Source of the DNA: Caloramator australicus RC3
GTDB lineage: Bacteria; Bacillota; Clostridia; Clostridiales; Caloramatoraceae
DNA: 64,000 nt
Direction of reading: 5' to 3'
NCBI RefSeq assembly: GCF_000297115.1
Contig: NZ_CAKP01000138.1
Coordinates: 1 to 64,000 of the forward strand
A program made the translations under genes and the position numbers. This document shows positions 52,021 to 61,003 of this stretch, in pieces; the first letter of the stretch is position 1; each line of letters opens with the position of its first letter. The notes beneath the pieces were generated by a model. The model was not told where the DNA came from. It did not search any database and worked only from the letters and a program-made list of their open reading frames with translations.

Positions 52021-53025
52021 TCAGTAAAGCTTATTTACTATATAATTGTATGTAACCTTAATTATCGCAAACACAGGCACTGACAAAATAAGTCCCCAAG
52101 CCCCATAGAATTTGCCTCCTATTATTAAAGCAATAATAACAAATATTGGATGAATCCCCATTGTATTTTCTAATATCTTAGGCGCTATAATGCCACTTTC
52201 CAATTCTTGAATTATAAAAAAGCTAAGGGCCACTAATACTGCCTTTGAGGTCGAATCGGAAAGAGCAGATAAAAAGGCAGGAATAAATCCAAGAACTGGA
52301 CCAAAATAAGGAATAATATTAAAAAAACCATTAACTACTGATATCAAAAATGCATATCTTACTTTTAAGATTATCAGCACGATCATCGTTGAAATAGTAA
52401 TAATAATTGATAATATAATCTGGCCTTTGATAAAATTCCCAACTATTTTCTCATAGCTTCTAAAAAGCTCAATAACCTTTTCCCTTCCTTTATAGGGAAT
52501 CAATGATTTAAGACTTCTTTTAAAATATTCTGTATCAACAAGAAAATAATAAACGAAAACAGGTATCAATATATAAGTAGGAAGTGAGGATATAAATTTT
52601 AAAATAATATCAAATAAATTTCTCATTTCATTAAACACTCTGTGCTGAATCTTCAAAAAAGTATCATCTAAAATCGATCTTAAATATATTGGAACTTTAA
52701 TTTTATCTATAATGTTGAAAAGTCTTTTAATTTCATTGGAAATATTATCTGCGTTGTTAATTAACTCTATAAGTTCCTTTGTTATAATCGGAAAAAGATA
52801 ATAAATTATGAAAATGATTAGAAATATAAATAAAGTCAATGTTATAAAGACGGATATTTTATAATTTTTAATCCTTTTATCGATATATTTAACAACTGGA
52901 TGTAGTATATAAGCAATAAAAATTGAAACAAGCATTGCTTTTAAATAATTTATAACTATATATAAAAATATAAAAATAAAGACCAAATACAAACTAATCA
53001 AAAACCATTTAATCACTCTATTCAT
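52021..53025 (-). CDS. AI-2E family transporter (YdiK-like permease)
   Basis: The 334-residue polytopic protein has about eight transmembrane helices, the family segments IPYFGPVLGFIPAFLSAL and KILENTMGIHPIFVIIALIIGG, and a central soluble stretch. The AI-2E family is named for quorum-signal export but also includes sodium/proton and other exporters, so the substrate is undecided. The ATG at 53025 follows GAGGGG. It lies just downstream of the PRC-barrel gene, its usual clostridial partner. Confidence 0.9.
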   Translation of the reverse strand: MNRVIKWFLISLYLVFIFIFLYIVINYLKAMLVSIFIAYILHPVVKYIDKRIKNYKISVFITLTLFIFLIIFIIYYLFPIITKELIELINNADNISNEIKRLFNIIDKIKVPIYLRSILDDTFLKIQHRVFNEMRNLFDIILKFISSLPTYILIPVFVYYFLVDTEYFKRSLKSLIPYKGREKVIELFRSYEKIVGNFIKGQIILSIIITISTMIVLIILKVRYAFLISVVNGFFNIIPYFGPVLGFIPAFLSALSDSTSKAVLVALSFFIIQELESGIIAPKILENTMGIHPIFVIIALIIGGKFYGAWGLILSVPVFAIIKVTYNYIVNKLY

Positions 53026-53033
53026 AATACCCC

Positions 53034-53528
53034 TCATACAATTGAAATTTCGTTAATTATTTCAAGAGAAGTATTCTTTACAATTATTTCCTTACTATTT
53101 AATATATCTTCATTATCAAGCAAAATTACTCTTCTTCCATTAACTAAGTCATCAAATATTCCAAGGGAAATAACAAGGGCCCTAATATTTCCTGTTTTTT
53201 CATCAAAGATAACATCAGCAAGGGAACCATAGTCCTTTGAATTATCATCCATTACATTAACCCCCAAAATTCTACTTAACAAATATTTTTGAAGCCATTT
53301 ATTTTTAATATTGTTTACCTTATAACACTTATTGTTTAAAACTATGTTATCCTCTTCAAAAGTAACATCATTAATTCTAGCATAATAAAAACCTTTTTCA
53401 TTAGTAGGATTAATAACGTATAAAGCAATTTTTTTATTTTTGCAATCAACAATTATATCCTCTAAAAAACCAATTTTTCTATTGCTGAAAAAAACTTCCC
53501 TTCCCTTAATATCCAAAAATCTCAACAT
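53034..53528 (-). CDS. PRC-barrel domain protein
   Basis: The 164 residues contain two PRC-barrel repeats, the first around residues 3-60 (DIKGREVFFSNRKIGFLEDIIVDCKNK, shown in part) and the second around 86-150 (ILGVNVMDDNSKDYGSLADVIF). PRC barrels mediate protein or RNA contacts in several systems. No function is certain here. It is coupled to the AI-2E-type permease by nine bases, with mnmA on the far side of a terminator. Confidence 0.85.
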   Translation of the reverse strand: MLRFLDIKGREVFFSNRKIGFLEDIIVDCKNKKIALYVINPTNEKGFYYARINDVTFEEDNIVLNNKCYKVNNIKNKWLQKYLLSRILGVNVMDDNSKDYGSLADVIFDEKTGNIRALVISLGIFDDLVNGRRVILLDNEDILNSKEIIVKNTSLEIINEISIV

Positions 53529-53578
53529 ACAACCACCCCAAATTACTACTACTTATTATTTACCATTTTCAAAAAAAT

Positions 53579-53607
53579 AAGCCTTAAAGATGTAATCTTT
53601 AAGGCTT
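53579..53607 (-). terminator. Terminator of mnmA
   Basis: AAGCCTTAAAGAT and ATCTTTAAGGCTT form a perfect 13-bp stem with a three-base loop. It is followed on the minus strand by ATTTTTTTG. It overlaps the final bases after the mnmA stop. Confidence 0.9.
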
Positions 53608-54687
53608 CTATAAAACTTCTTTAATTACTCCTCCACCAACAACTATATCACCATCATAAAATACAACCGACTGTCCCTTTGTAATTGCCCTTTGGGGTTC
53701 ATCAAATTCTACCATAACTCCATCCTTATAAGGTGTTATAATAGCCTTTGCCTCCTTTGCTGTGTATCTTATCTTAGCACTAACCCTCATAGGGCCATCT
53801 AACTTATCAAATGGAATAAAGTTTAAATCCTCTGCATAAAGTTTATCCTTAAATACTTCCCTTTCATCGCCTATTACAACTAAATTCTTCTCTGGAATAA
53901 TATCCACTACAAATACAGGTCTACCAAGAGAAAGTCCAAGTCCCTTTCTTTGTCCAATTGTATAATGAACTATCCCTTTGTGTTCACCTAAAATATTCCC
54001 ATTAACATCAACAAAATATCCCTTTTCAACCTTATCAGGGACTCTTCTTTCAATAAATCCTGCATAGTCGTTATCAGGAACAAAGCAAATTTCTTCGCTA
54101 TCAGGCTTATTAAATACCAAAAGCCCTATATCCTCCGCTATTTTCCTTACCTGTTCTTTAGTATATCCCCCTAAGGGCATTAAAGTATGGGCAAGTTGAT
54201 GCTGAGTTAAATTATACAGCATATAGGTTTGATCCTTCTTAACATCCCTTGACCTTATTAAAAGATATCTTTTTCTTTCGTCATCATATTTAATCGAGGC
54301 ATAATGTCCTGTTGCAACATATTTAGCCCCAAGAGCATTTGCCTTTCTTAAAAATTCGTCAAATTTTATATACTTGTTGCAAGCAATACACGGATTAGGT
54401 GTTCTTCCTGCAAGATATTCATCGATAAAATAATTTATTACCTTCCTTTCAAATACTTCCCTAAAATTCATGACATAATAGTATATTCCAAGCTGATCAG
54501 CTACCCTTCTTGCATCATTAACAGCAGAAATCGAGCAGCATCCTCCAACCTTTTCCTCATAAAATACATCCTTTGGAACTAAAGTCATAGTTATACCTAT
54601 AACATTGTAGCCCTGTTCCTTAAGTAGGTATGCAGCAACAGAACTATCAACTCCTCCGCTCATTCCTACTACAACTGTTTCCTTCAT
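53608..54687 (-). CDS. mnmA: tRNA-specific 2-thiouridylase MnmA
   Basis: MnmA inserts sulfur at C2 of the wobble uridine of tRNA-Lys, -Glu and -Gln. The 359 residues have the PP-loop [12 protein letters not shown] at 8-19, the catalytic Cys pair in NPCIACNKY and EEICFVPDN, and GHYASIKY. IscU and IscS, its sulfur source, lie directly upstream, so the operon pairs tRNA thiolation with Fe-S supply. The start is ATG at 54687. Confidence 0.96.
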   Translation of the reverse strand: MKETVVVGMSGGVDSSVAAYLLKEQGYNVIGITMTLVPKDVFYEEKVGGCCSISAVNDARRVADQLGIYYYVMNFREVFERKVINYFIDEYLAGRTPNPCIACNKYIKFDEFLRKANALGAKYVATGHYASIKYDDERKRYLLIRSRDVKKDQTYMLYNLTQHQLAHTLMPLGGYTKEQVRKIAEDIGLLVFNKPDSEEICFVPDNDYAGFIERRVPDKVEKGYFVDVNGNILGEHKGIVHYTIGQRKGLGLSLGRPVFVVDIIPEKNLVVIGDEREVFKDKLYAEDLNFIPFDKLDGPMRVSAKIRYTAKEAKAIITPYKDGVMVEFDEPQRAITKGQSVVFYDGDIVVGGGVIKEVL

Positions 54688-54707
54688 TAAATCACCCCAC
54701 TAAAATA

Positions 54708-54724
54708 CCCCGGAAAATCCGGGG
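54708..54724 (-). terminator. Terminator after iscU
   Basis: CCCCGGA and TCCGGGG form a tight seven-pair hairpin between iscU and mnmA, followed on the minus strand by TATTTTAG. The short T run may let transcripts continue into mnmA. Confidence 0.65.
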
Positions 54725-54730
54725 CTTTTA

Positions 54731-55162
54731 TTATTCATGGTGTTCGTGATGATCATGGTCCCCTTTGGAGAATTTATCCTCCCAAGGTTCTAGACCGTTT
54801 TTAATCCTATAATCATTTATCGCCTTATGAATAGCTTCTTCGGCGAGAATTGAACAGTGCATCTTCACCGCTGGAAGCCCATCTAAAGCTTCAGCAACTG
54901 CTTTGTTAGTTAAATTCCAAGCCTCCTCTACTGTTTTCCCTTTTATTAGCTCTGTTGCCATGCTGCTTGAAGCAATTGCTGCACCACAACCAAAGGTTTT
55001 AAACTTAACATCTTTAATAATATTATCTTCTATCTTTAAATAAATTTTCATCATATCCCCGCATTTAGGATTTCCAACTTCTCCTATTCCATTTGCATCA
55101 GATATCTCACCAACATTTCTTGGATTCATAAAATGTTCCATTACTTTATCGCTGTATTCCAT
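54731..55162 (-). CDS. iscU: Fe-S cluster scaffold IscU/NifU type
   Basis: The 143 residues are the IscU/NifU-N scaffold with cysteines in PKCGDMMKIY, TFGCGAAIASSS and MHCSILAEEAI, and the conserved Asp after the first Cys. The C-terminus adds a His-rich tail HDHHEHHE not needed for the fold, possibly binding metal. iscS lies two bases upstream. It receives sulfur from IscS and builds [Fe-S] clusters. Confidence 0.95.
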   Translation of the reverse strand: MEYSDKVMEHFMNPRNVGEISDANGIGEVGNPKCGDMMKIYLKIEDNIIKDVKFKTFGCGAAIASSSMATELIKGKTVEEAWNLTNKAVAEALDGLPAVKMHCSILAEEAIHKAINDYRIKNGLEPWEDKFSKGDHDHHEHHE

Positions 55163-55164
55163 AG

Positions 55165-56352
55165 TTATTTTTCCCCCTTCATAAATTTTTCATACAAAGG
55201 CGACATCTCCCTAAGCCTTTGAACTATATTAGGTAATACCGAAAGAACATAATCAACATCTTCTTCTGTATTCATATCCCCAAGGGATAATCTCAAGGAT
55301 CCATGGGCTATTTCATGTGGAAGGCCAATAGCAAGCAGAACATGGGATGGATCTAGTGATCCTGACGAACAGGCACTTCCAGTTGATGCACATATTCCAA
55401 ATTGATCAAGAAGTAAAAGTAAAGATTCTCCCTCTATAAACCTAAAGCTTACATTTATGTTTCCAGGAAGTCTCCTTTCAGGATGTCCGTTTAGTTTTGT
55501 ATAAGGAATCTTTTCCATAATACCATTCAAAAGTCTATCCCTTAACTTTCTAATCTTTTCATTATGTCCATCTATGTCCTCTGTAGCAAGCTCAATAGCT
55601 TTTCCAAGCCCTACAATACCAGGAAGGTTTTCGGTTCCGGCCCTCCTTCTTCTTTCCTGCCCTCCACCATGGATTAGGTTATCGATCTTTACACCTTTTC
55701 TTATATATAAAGCTCCAACTCCCTTTGGCCCATAGAACTTGTGGGCAGCTAAAGATAAAAGATCTATATTCATTTCCTTAACATCTATTTTTACATTTCC
55801 AATTGCTTGAACTGCATCTGTGTGAAATATAATTCCCTTTTCCCTTGCTATTTTTCCTATTTCAGCAATAGGCTGTATTGTTCCAATCTCGTTATTTGCA
55901 AACATTATTGTGATAAGGATTGTTTTATCAGTAATAGCTCTTTTAAGTTCATCAAGGTCTACCATTCCATATTCATCTACATCTAAATAAGTAACTTCAA
56001 AACCATGCTTTTCAAGATATTCACAGGCATGCAAAACCGCATGATGTTCTATCTTAGTTGTTATTATATGGTTTCCTTTATCTTTATTAGCAAAGGCAAC
56101 TCCTTTAATTGCCCAGTTGTCCGCCTCAGAACCACCGCCTGTAAAAAAGATCTCATCCGGAAGAGCATTTAAAGCCTTTGCTACCTTTTCCCTTGCATCT
56201 TCAATAGCCCTTTTTGATTTCCTTGCAAAGGTGTAAACCGACGATGGATTGCCAAAGTTTTCTGTAAAGTAGGGAAGCATTTCCTCTAAAACTTCTTTTT
56301 TAACATATGTTGTTGCGGCATGGTCCATGTAAACAAATCTTTTCCCTTCCAT
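55165..56352 (-). CDS. iscS: Cysteine desulfurase IscS/NifS
   Basis: The 395-residue PLP enzyme releases sulfur from cysteine as an enzyme-bound persulfide. Key sites are [13 protein letters not shown] at the N-terminus, the PLP lysine in [12 protein letters not shown] near residue 203, and the persulfide Cys in [12 protein letters not shown] near 325. The long active-site loop is of the IscS/NifS class. It is two to three bases from iscR and iscU on either side. Confidence 0.96.
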   Translation of the reverse strand: MEGKRFVYMDHAATTYVKKEVLEEMLPYFTENFGNPSSVYTFARKSKRAIEDAREKVAKALNALPDEIFFTGGGSEADNWAIKGVAFANKDKGNHIITTKIEHHAVLHACEYLEKHGFEVTYLDVDEYGMVDLDELKRAITDKTILITIMFANNEIGTIQPIAEIGKIAREKGIIFHTDAVQAIGNVKIDVKEMNIDLLSLAAHKFYGPKGVGALYIRKGVKIDNLIHGGGQERRRRAGTENLPGIVGLGKAIELATEDIDGHNEKIRKLRDRLLNGIMEKIPYTKLNGHPERRLPGNINVSFRFIEGESLLLLLDQFGICASTGSACSSGSLDPSHVLLAIGLPHEIAHGSLRLSLGDMNTEEDVDYVLSVLPNIVQRLREMSPLYEKFMKGEK

Positions 56353-56354
56353 AC

Positions 56355-56795
56355 CTATTCTTCCTTTCCTTTAGTTTTTTCTTGCAGGTTATTATAATCG
56401 TTAACCACATCTTGTAAAGTAGTTGAATTTAAAATATCATTGATGCTATTGCTAATCTTTAACCATAAAAGTCTTGTTGCACAATAATTAATCCTTGAAC
56501 AATTCATTTCTTGCGTTATGCAATCAGAAACTTCAATTGGTCCTTCTAAAACATTAAAAATATCTGCTATAGTTATTTCCTCGGGTGGACGTGATAAAAC
56601 GTAGCCTCCTTGTGCTCCCCTAATGCTCTTAACAAGCCCAGCCTTTCTAAGGTTTGAAAAAAGCTGTTCTAAATAATATTCAGATATATTTTGCCGTTCT
56701 GCAATTTCTTTTATTGAAACGGGGGTGCCACCATGGTGAAGGGCAAGTTCAAACATCGCCTTAACCCCATATCTCCCCCTAGTTGAAAGCTTCAT
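56355..56795 (-). CDS. iscR: Rrf2 family transcriptional regulator, IscR-like
   Basis: The 146 residues have an Rrf2 winged helix ([41 protein letters not shown]) and three cysteines in [16 protein letters not shown] that could hold a [2Fe-2S] cluster as in IscR. It should repress the isc genes when clusters are plentiful. Its own promoter lies in the gap upstream of the operon. Confidence 0.93.
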   Translation of the reverse strand: MKLSTRGRYGVKAMFELALHHGGTPVSIKEIAERQNISEYYLEQLFSNLRKAGLVKSIRGAQGGYVLSRPPEEITIADIFNVLEGPIEVSDCITQEMNCSRINYCATRLLWLKISNSINDILNSTTLQDVVNDYNNLQEKTKGKEE

Positions 56796-56839
56796 CCTAT
56801 CACCTCTAATTCTGACTAAAAAAGTAGGATTTCATTTTA

Positions 56840-56868
56840 AGATTAACATATCCGAGTAAAATTGTCAA
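56840..56868 (-). promoter_or_regulatory. iscR operon promoter
   Basis: TTGACA (56863-56868) and TAATCT (56840-56845) lie 17 bases apart on the minus strand. ACTCGGATATG in the spacer could hold an Rrf2-type operator, but I cannot confirm a known IscR motif. Confidence 0.6.
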
Positions 56869-56891
56869 TTTTATAGTTAAAAAAATTTCAA

Positions 56892-58205
56892 TTATTTTTT
56901 CCATAAGCGGTTAATTCTTTCTTTAATTTTTGCTTCATAACCATTTCCAGAAGGCCTGTAATACTTTCTATCCTTTATTTTTTCTGGTAGATATTCTTGA
57001 TATACAAAATTTCCTTCAAAATCATGGGGATATTTATAGCCTATCCCTCTACTGAGACTTTTTGCACCTTTATAGTGGGCATCCCTTAGAAAGCCTGGAA
57101 TTTCTATATTAGGATTCTTTCTTACGTCTTCTATTGCCTCATCGATTGCTAAATAGGAAGCATTGCTCTTTGGTGCACAAGCTACATACAGAGCAGCCTG
57201 GGATAATATAATCCTTGCCTCTGGCATGCCAATAAATTCAACAGCCTTTGCAGCAGATACTGCAACATTTAGAGCCATAGGATCAGCATTTCCAACATCC
57301 TCGCTTGCACATATAACTATCCTTCTTGCTATAAACATCGGATCCTCCCCGGATTCTAACATTCTTGCAAGATAGTAAACAGCAGCATCAGGATCCGAAC
57401 CCCTCATGCTTTTTATAAAGGCTGATATCACATCGTAATGGTTATCTCCATCTTTGTCATAATTTAAGGGCGGTTTTTGCATACATTCTGATGCATCCTC
57501 TAAAGTTATAACTACCCTGCCATCTTCCTTTTTAGATGTCAAAACCGCCATTTCAAGGGCATTTAGTGCTCTTCTTACATCCCCTCCGCTATATTTTGCA
57601 AAAAACCAAAGAACTTCATCAGAAACTTCGATATCCCTTCCTTTGTATCCCCTTTCACTAGTAAGTGCCCTTTTTAGCACCTTAAAAATATCCTTTTCTT
57701 CTATGGGTTTTAATTCAAATATTAAGGATCTTGAAAGAAGAGCTTTGTTAACTTCAAAATAGGGATTTTCAGTTGTAGCTCCAATCAAAACAACAGTTCC
57801 CTTTTCAACATATGGAAGGAGGGCATCCTGCTGAAGCTTATTAAATCTATGTATCTCGTCAATAAAAAGAAGGGTTCTTTTGCCATATAACTTTTGGACT
57901 TTGCTTGCTTCATCGGTAACCTGCTTTATCTCACTTAAATTGGATGTTACTGCATTTATCTGCCTAAACTCTGATTTTGTAGTATTTGCTATTATCCTTG
58001 CAAGGGTAGTTTTTCCTGTTCCAGGTGGACCATAAAGTATTACAGATGTTAAATTATCCGTAGCAATAGCCCTATAAAGCATCTTTCCCCTTCCTACAAG
58101 ATGCTCCTGTCCAACAAACTCATCTAAGCTCTCAGGTCTCATCCTTTCTGCCAATGGCTCTAATTTTTCTTTATTTTGTTTATTCATATAATCAAACAAA
58201 TCCAT
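56892..58205 (-). CDS. rarA: Replication-associated recombination protein RarA/MgsA
   Basis: The 437-residue AAA+ ATPase has LDEFVGQEHLVGRGKML, Walker A YGPPGTGKTT, Walker B LLFIDEIHRFN, and arginine-finger GATTENPYFEVNKALLSRS. The C-terminal tetramer domain has MRGSDPDAAVYYLARML and KSLSRGIGYKYPHD. RarA acts at stalled replication forks. The ATG at 58205 follows GGTGAT. Confidence 0.95.
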   Translation of the reverse strand: MDLFDYMNKQNKEKLEPLAERMRPESLDEFVGQEHLVGRGKMLYRAIATDNLTSVILYGPPGTGKTTLARIIANTTKSEFRQINAVTSNLSEIKQVTDEASKVQKLYGKRTLLFIDEIHRFNKLQQDALLPYVEKGTVVLIGATTENPYFEVNKALLSRSLIFELKPIEEKDIFKVLKRALTSERGYKGRDIEVSDEVLWFFAKYSGGDVRRALNALEMAVLTSKKEDGRVVITLEDASECMQKPPLNYDKDGDNHYDVISAFIKSMRGSDPDAAVYYLARMLESGEDPMFIARRIVICASEDVGNADPMALNVAVSAAKAVEFIGMPEARIILSQAALYVACAPKSNASYLAIDEAIEDVRKNPNIEIPGFLRDAHYKGAKSLSRGIGYKYPHDFEGNFVYQEYLPEKIKDRKYYRPSGNGYEAKIKERINRLWKK

Positions 58206-58240
58206 ATACATCACCAAAATTTATTATACCATAAAAATTA

Positions 58241-58265
58241 AAGGGGCGCTTAAATTTGTCCCCTT
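58241..58265 (-). terminator. Terminator of the PTS IIC-like gene
   Basis: AAGGGG pairs with CCCCTT (a 13-base loop), followed on the minus strand by TAATTTTTATGG. It directly follows the stop of the frameshifted membrane gene. Confidence 0.6.
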
Positions 58266-58268
58266 ATA

Positions 58269-59313
58269 CTATACAGCATTATCGATAGGATATTTTTTTA
58301 CGCTTAATCTTTTTTCCCTAACCCTTTTAATGAACATATAAATTGTAGTTCCTACAAATCCACCAATAAGTCCTCCTATTGCTGCTAATAATAATGCTAT
58401 TATTACTTTTTTAGGACTATTAAAACCAAAAGGAGCTAAAAGGCCTGGAATTGGCGATGCTGTCCCCGGTGCATTGTTGATTATTTTAAAATAAGCTGCA
58501 ACAATCCCTGCAATTCCACCACCTATAAAATCCGAAAAATAAATTACAACAGCATTTTTAGTAACCAAATCTGCCTGTGTCAATGGTTCAAGCATAACTG
58601 CAATCACATTTCCTTTGTCTCCTATTTTTAGCCTTTTAAAAACCACTCCATTCGTAAAGGCTCCTCCAAAGCTTGCAATCCCCGCAATCCCCATTGCTAA
58701 GCCCTTTAAATTTAGCATCGCAGTTAAAGCCATTGAGCTTAGTGGTGATGTGCAAATTATCTTAATAATTCCGCCAAGCAAAAATCCCATAACAAAAGGT
58801 GATTGTTCAGCTGCTACTCTAATAACATCTCCAATATTTAAAAGGGTGCTATTAACTAATGGTGTTGATGCTTGAGCTATTAGTCTTGAAAGGGGTGCAA
58901 TAATTAGCGCACCTCCAATTATATCAATGCCCTTGGGTAATTTTTTCTCTAAAACTGGTCCAGCAAGACCAATTAAATATCCATCGAAAAAGCCTGGCAA
59001 TATTCCCATTCCCTTTAAGGATGCAGCTGCAACAACAGCATATATAGGGTTTGCACCCATATTTATCGAAACAAGAGCAGCTGCAATAACTCCGCCCATG
59101 CTTCCTGAAGATGATCCAACTTCACCTAATAATTTAATTCCTAAAAAATCCCCAAAAATATACTTAAAAATTGCCTCAATTAAAAATGTAGCAACAGCAG
59201 CACCAGCAAGACCTGACATAGCCTTTTCTCCTTTTGGTGCCTTAAAACTAAAGGCTGAAAAAAAAGCTAAGAACAATTAAAAGTAAAAAAATTCCCTTTA
59301 ATACTTCTAGCAT
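58269..59313 (-). pseudogene. PTS_EIIC_2-type membrane protein, frameshifted near the N-terminus, under a glycine riboswitch
   Basis: The main frame gives about 335 residues with nine or ten transmembrane segments. The family-like FSAFSFKAPKGEKAM and SSGSMGGVIAAALVSINMG suggest the PTS_EIIC_2 group, which lacks clear sugar specificity. The ATG at 59313, with AGGAGGGG upstream, opens a frame (MLEVLKGIFLLLIVLS) that runs off after codon 22 because of a T8 run at 59258-59265. With seven T the protein reads on as LSFFSAFSFKAPKG. No IIA or IIB domain is nearby. The upstream tandem glycine riboswitch suggests a glycine-related substrate. Confidence 0.75.
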
Positions 59314-59339
59314 AAAACCCCTCCTTTATGATATAAAAA

Positions 59340-59395
59340 TAAAAGGACAAGGAAAAAGAAGCATAAAAAGATTATGCTTCCCTTTCCCTGTCCTT
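59340..59395 (-). terminator. Terminator/expression platform after the glycine riboswitch
   Basis: GAAGCATAA and TTATGCTTC form a nine-pair stem followed on the minus strand by TTTTTCC. A longer pairing of the aptamer end AAAAGGACAGGG with CCTTGTCCTTTT (then ATTTTTAT) is also possible. The switch sign cannot be settled by eye. Confidence 0.7.
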
Positions 59396-59566
59396 TTATC
59401 TGAAAGCTTCTCTGCACACAAATGCAGATTACTTCTTCGATGCCCAAATGGGTCTCTCCAGGGTTGTGTCCGGCCATTGTATCTTACCTGAAAGTTTCGG
59501 AATGGATCGGAAACTTCCATTCCTTGCTTCTCCGGTCATCGAAAATTCGATGTCTTCAATGGCCTT
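59386..59566 (-). promoter_or_regulatory. Tandem glycine riboswitch
   Basis: Two glycine aptamers lie in a row on the minus strand. The first has CCATTG...CAATGG closing pairs, ACCGGAGAAGCAAGG and ACTTTCAGGTAAGATACAATGG. The second has GGAGAGACCCATTTGGGCAT, CGAAGAAGTAA and GCTTTCAGATAAAAGGACAGG. These match the conserved GGAGAGA, CCGAAGGAGCAA and CUCUCAGGUAAAAGGACAG blocks of the gcvT RNA. A short linker joins them, as in the cooperative type. It controls the following PTS_EIIC_2-type gene. Confidence 0.93.
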
Positions 59567-59594
59567 CATCCACCAATATTTAGTTTGTAATGCA

Positions 59595-59623
59595 ATTATA
59601 TTCCAAAACTATCCTGAAGTCAA
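59595..59623 (-). promoter_or_regulatory. Promoter of the glycine riboswitch transcript
   Basis: TTGACT (59618-59623) and TATAAT (59595-59600) are 17 bases apart on the minus strand, before the first aptamer. Together with the plus-strand promoter at 59691, this divides the divergent intergenic region. The remaining stretch 59624-59690 is A+T rich and shows nothing else. Confidence 0.8.
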
Positions 59624-59690
59624 TTAAATATTTGTAATATCTATAAATACTATTAATATTATCAATAAATATATTTATTTTGTCATAATA

Positions 59691-59718
59691 TTGAATTTTA
59701 TCAATACAATGATATAAT
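59691..59718 (+). promoter_or_regulatory. Promoter of the plus-strand MFS gene
   Basis: TTGAAT (59691-59696) and TATAAT (59713-59718) are 16 bases apart. AGGAGGTT lies seven bases before the ATG at 59755. Confidence 0.7.
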
Positions 59719-59754
59719 TTATAAAAGGTTAAAGCTAAATTTAGGAGGTTAAAA

Positions 59755-60957
59755 ATGAAAATAGATAAAAAGCTTAAATGGAATATGACGTATTATCTTC
59801 TATTCGAACTTTTTTTAGGCATATTCGTAGGTGCATATGGATTTTTGCTTGGGCCATACGTTATGCATAGAGGATATAAAGAAGATATAGTAGGAACCTT
59901 ATCCTTGATTCAAACGATATCCTTTGCACTTTTCGCTTATGTTACAGGTATTTTAAGCACTAAATTCAGCGATAAAACATTGTTTGCTGCAACATCCGTT
60001 TTATGCTTTATCAGCTCAGTTTTACTGGCAACTTCTAAAAACTTTATTTATATAATTTTAGCAGTCATTGTATATGCATTAGGTCTTTCCATCGTCGTGG
60101 TTATAAAAACTCCCTTTATAGTTAGAAATACTAAAGGTTTCAATGCCGTTAATGTTATAAGTATTATATTAACCTACTGCGTTACTACAAACTTAATAGG
60201 AAATTATCTTGCTGGAAATTTAACAAACAAATTTGATTATGAAAAAACATGGATAATCTTCGCTTTTTTTGCCCTAGTAAGTTTCTTACCTGCTATTTTT
60301 ATTAATACCGACAAAAAAGAAGTTACTTTTTCAAAGGCAAATATAAAAATTAATTTTACTCCAAGAATGTTCTTTTTAATAATGTATACATCTTTAGGTT
60401 CCTTTGCCTTTGGACTTATTGGTCCTTTTTATACAACCTTTCTCATAAGTAAATTAAACTTAAATACATTAAATGCATCCTTTATCAACAACTTTAATAT
60501 TATTGGAATGATTCTAGCTATGCTGCTTTCTCCATATTCATCTAAAATATTTGGAAAGACAAAAACCCTCTGGTATGCTAAGCTCTTGTCTTTTCCAGTA
60601 ATATTTATCCTTTCTTTTGTAAAATTTAATTCAATATTTTTAGTCGGCATTTTATCTATTTTATATCTTTTAAGGGCATTATTTTTAAATGTTCCTATCC
60701 CCATCGAAAGCGACCTTATTATGAAATCAGTTGCTGAAGGGGAACAAGCAAAGTTTAACAGCGTTGTAGTTTTAGCAAACAACCTAACCGTAGCTCTTTC
60801 TTCCCTCATGGCTGGATTCATAATTGCAGAAATGCCTAATGGATATGAAATAACATTTATAATGAGCTCTATATTTTTCTTAATGCAAGGATTTTTATTT
60901 TATAAATTTTCATCAAATTTTATAAAGAAAAAAAGAAATGATGGCTTATCCTTTTAG
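59755..60957 (+). CDS. MFS transporter, substrate unknown
   Basis: The 400-residue protein has about 12 hydrophobic segments in two halves, a central loop with FINTDKKEVTFSKANIKIN, and a cytosolic C-terminus KKKRNDG. The N-terminal MHRGYKEDIVGTLSLIQTISFA and short loops fit major facilitator permeases. No substrate motif is recognised. It stands alone on the plus strand with its own promoter and ends in a bidirectional terminator. Confidence 0.85.
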   Translation: MKIDKKLKWNMTYYLLFELFLGIFVGAYGFLLGPYVMHRGYKEDIVGTLSLIQTISFALFAYVTGILSTKFSDKTLFAATSVLCFISSVLLATSKNFIYIILAVIVYALGLSIVVVIKTPFIVRNTKGFNAVNVISIILTYCVTTNLIGNYLAGNLTNKFDYEKTWIIFAFFALVSFLPAIFINTDKKEVTFSKANIKINFTPRMFFLIMYTSLGSFAFGLIGPFYTTFLISKLNLNTLNASFINNFNIIGMILAMLLSPYSSKIFGKTKTLWYAKLLSFPVIFILSFVKFNSIFLVGILSILYLLRALFLNVPIPIESDLIMKSVAEGEQAKFNSVVVLANNLTVALSSLMAGFIIAEMPNGYEITFIMSSIFFLMQGFLFYKFSSNFIKKKRNDGLSF

Positions 60958-60966
60958 CCATCATTT
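60936..60966. terminator. Bidirectional terminator between the MFS gene and the nuclease-helicase gene
   Basis: AAATGATGGCT and AGCCATCATTT are exact complements with a nine-base loop. The minus strand continues CTTTTTTTCTTT, a strong terminator for the helicase operon. The plus strand has only a short T run after the stem, which includes the MFS stop. Confidence 0.8.
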
Positions 60967-61003
60967 CAGATTGTAGACAAACTCTCTTTGGTATTGAAAT
61001 TTT

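Noticed and set aside
59326-59520. Open frame of 64 codons on the minus strand over the riboswitch
   Set aside because: It overlaps the second aptamer and the terminator hairpin. The RNA motifs explain the sequence.
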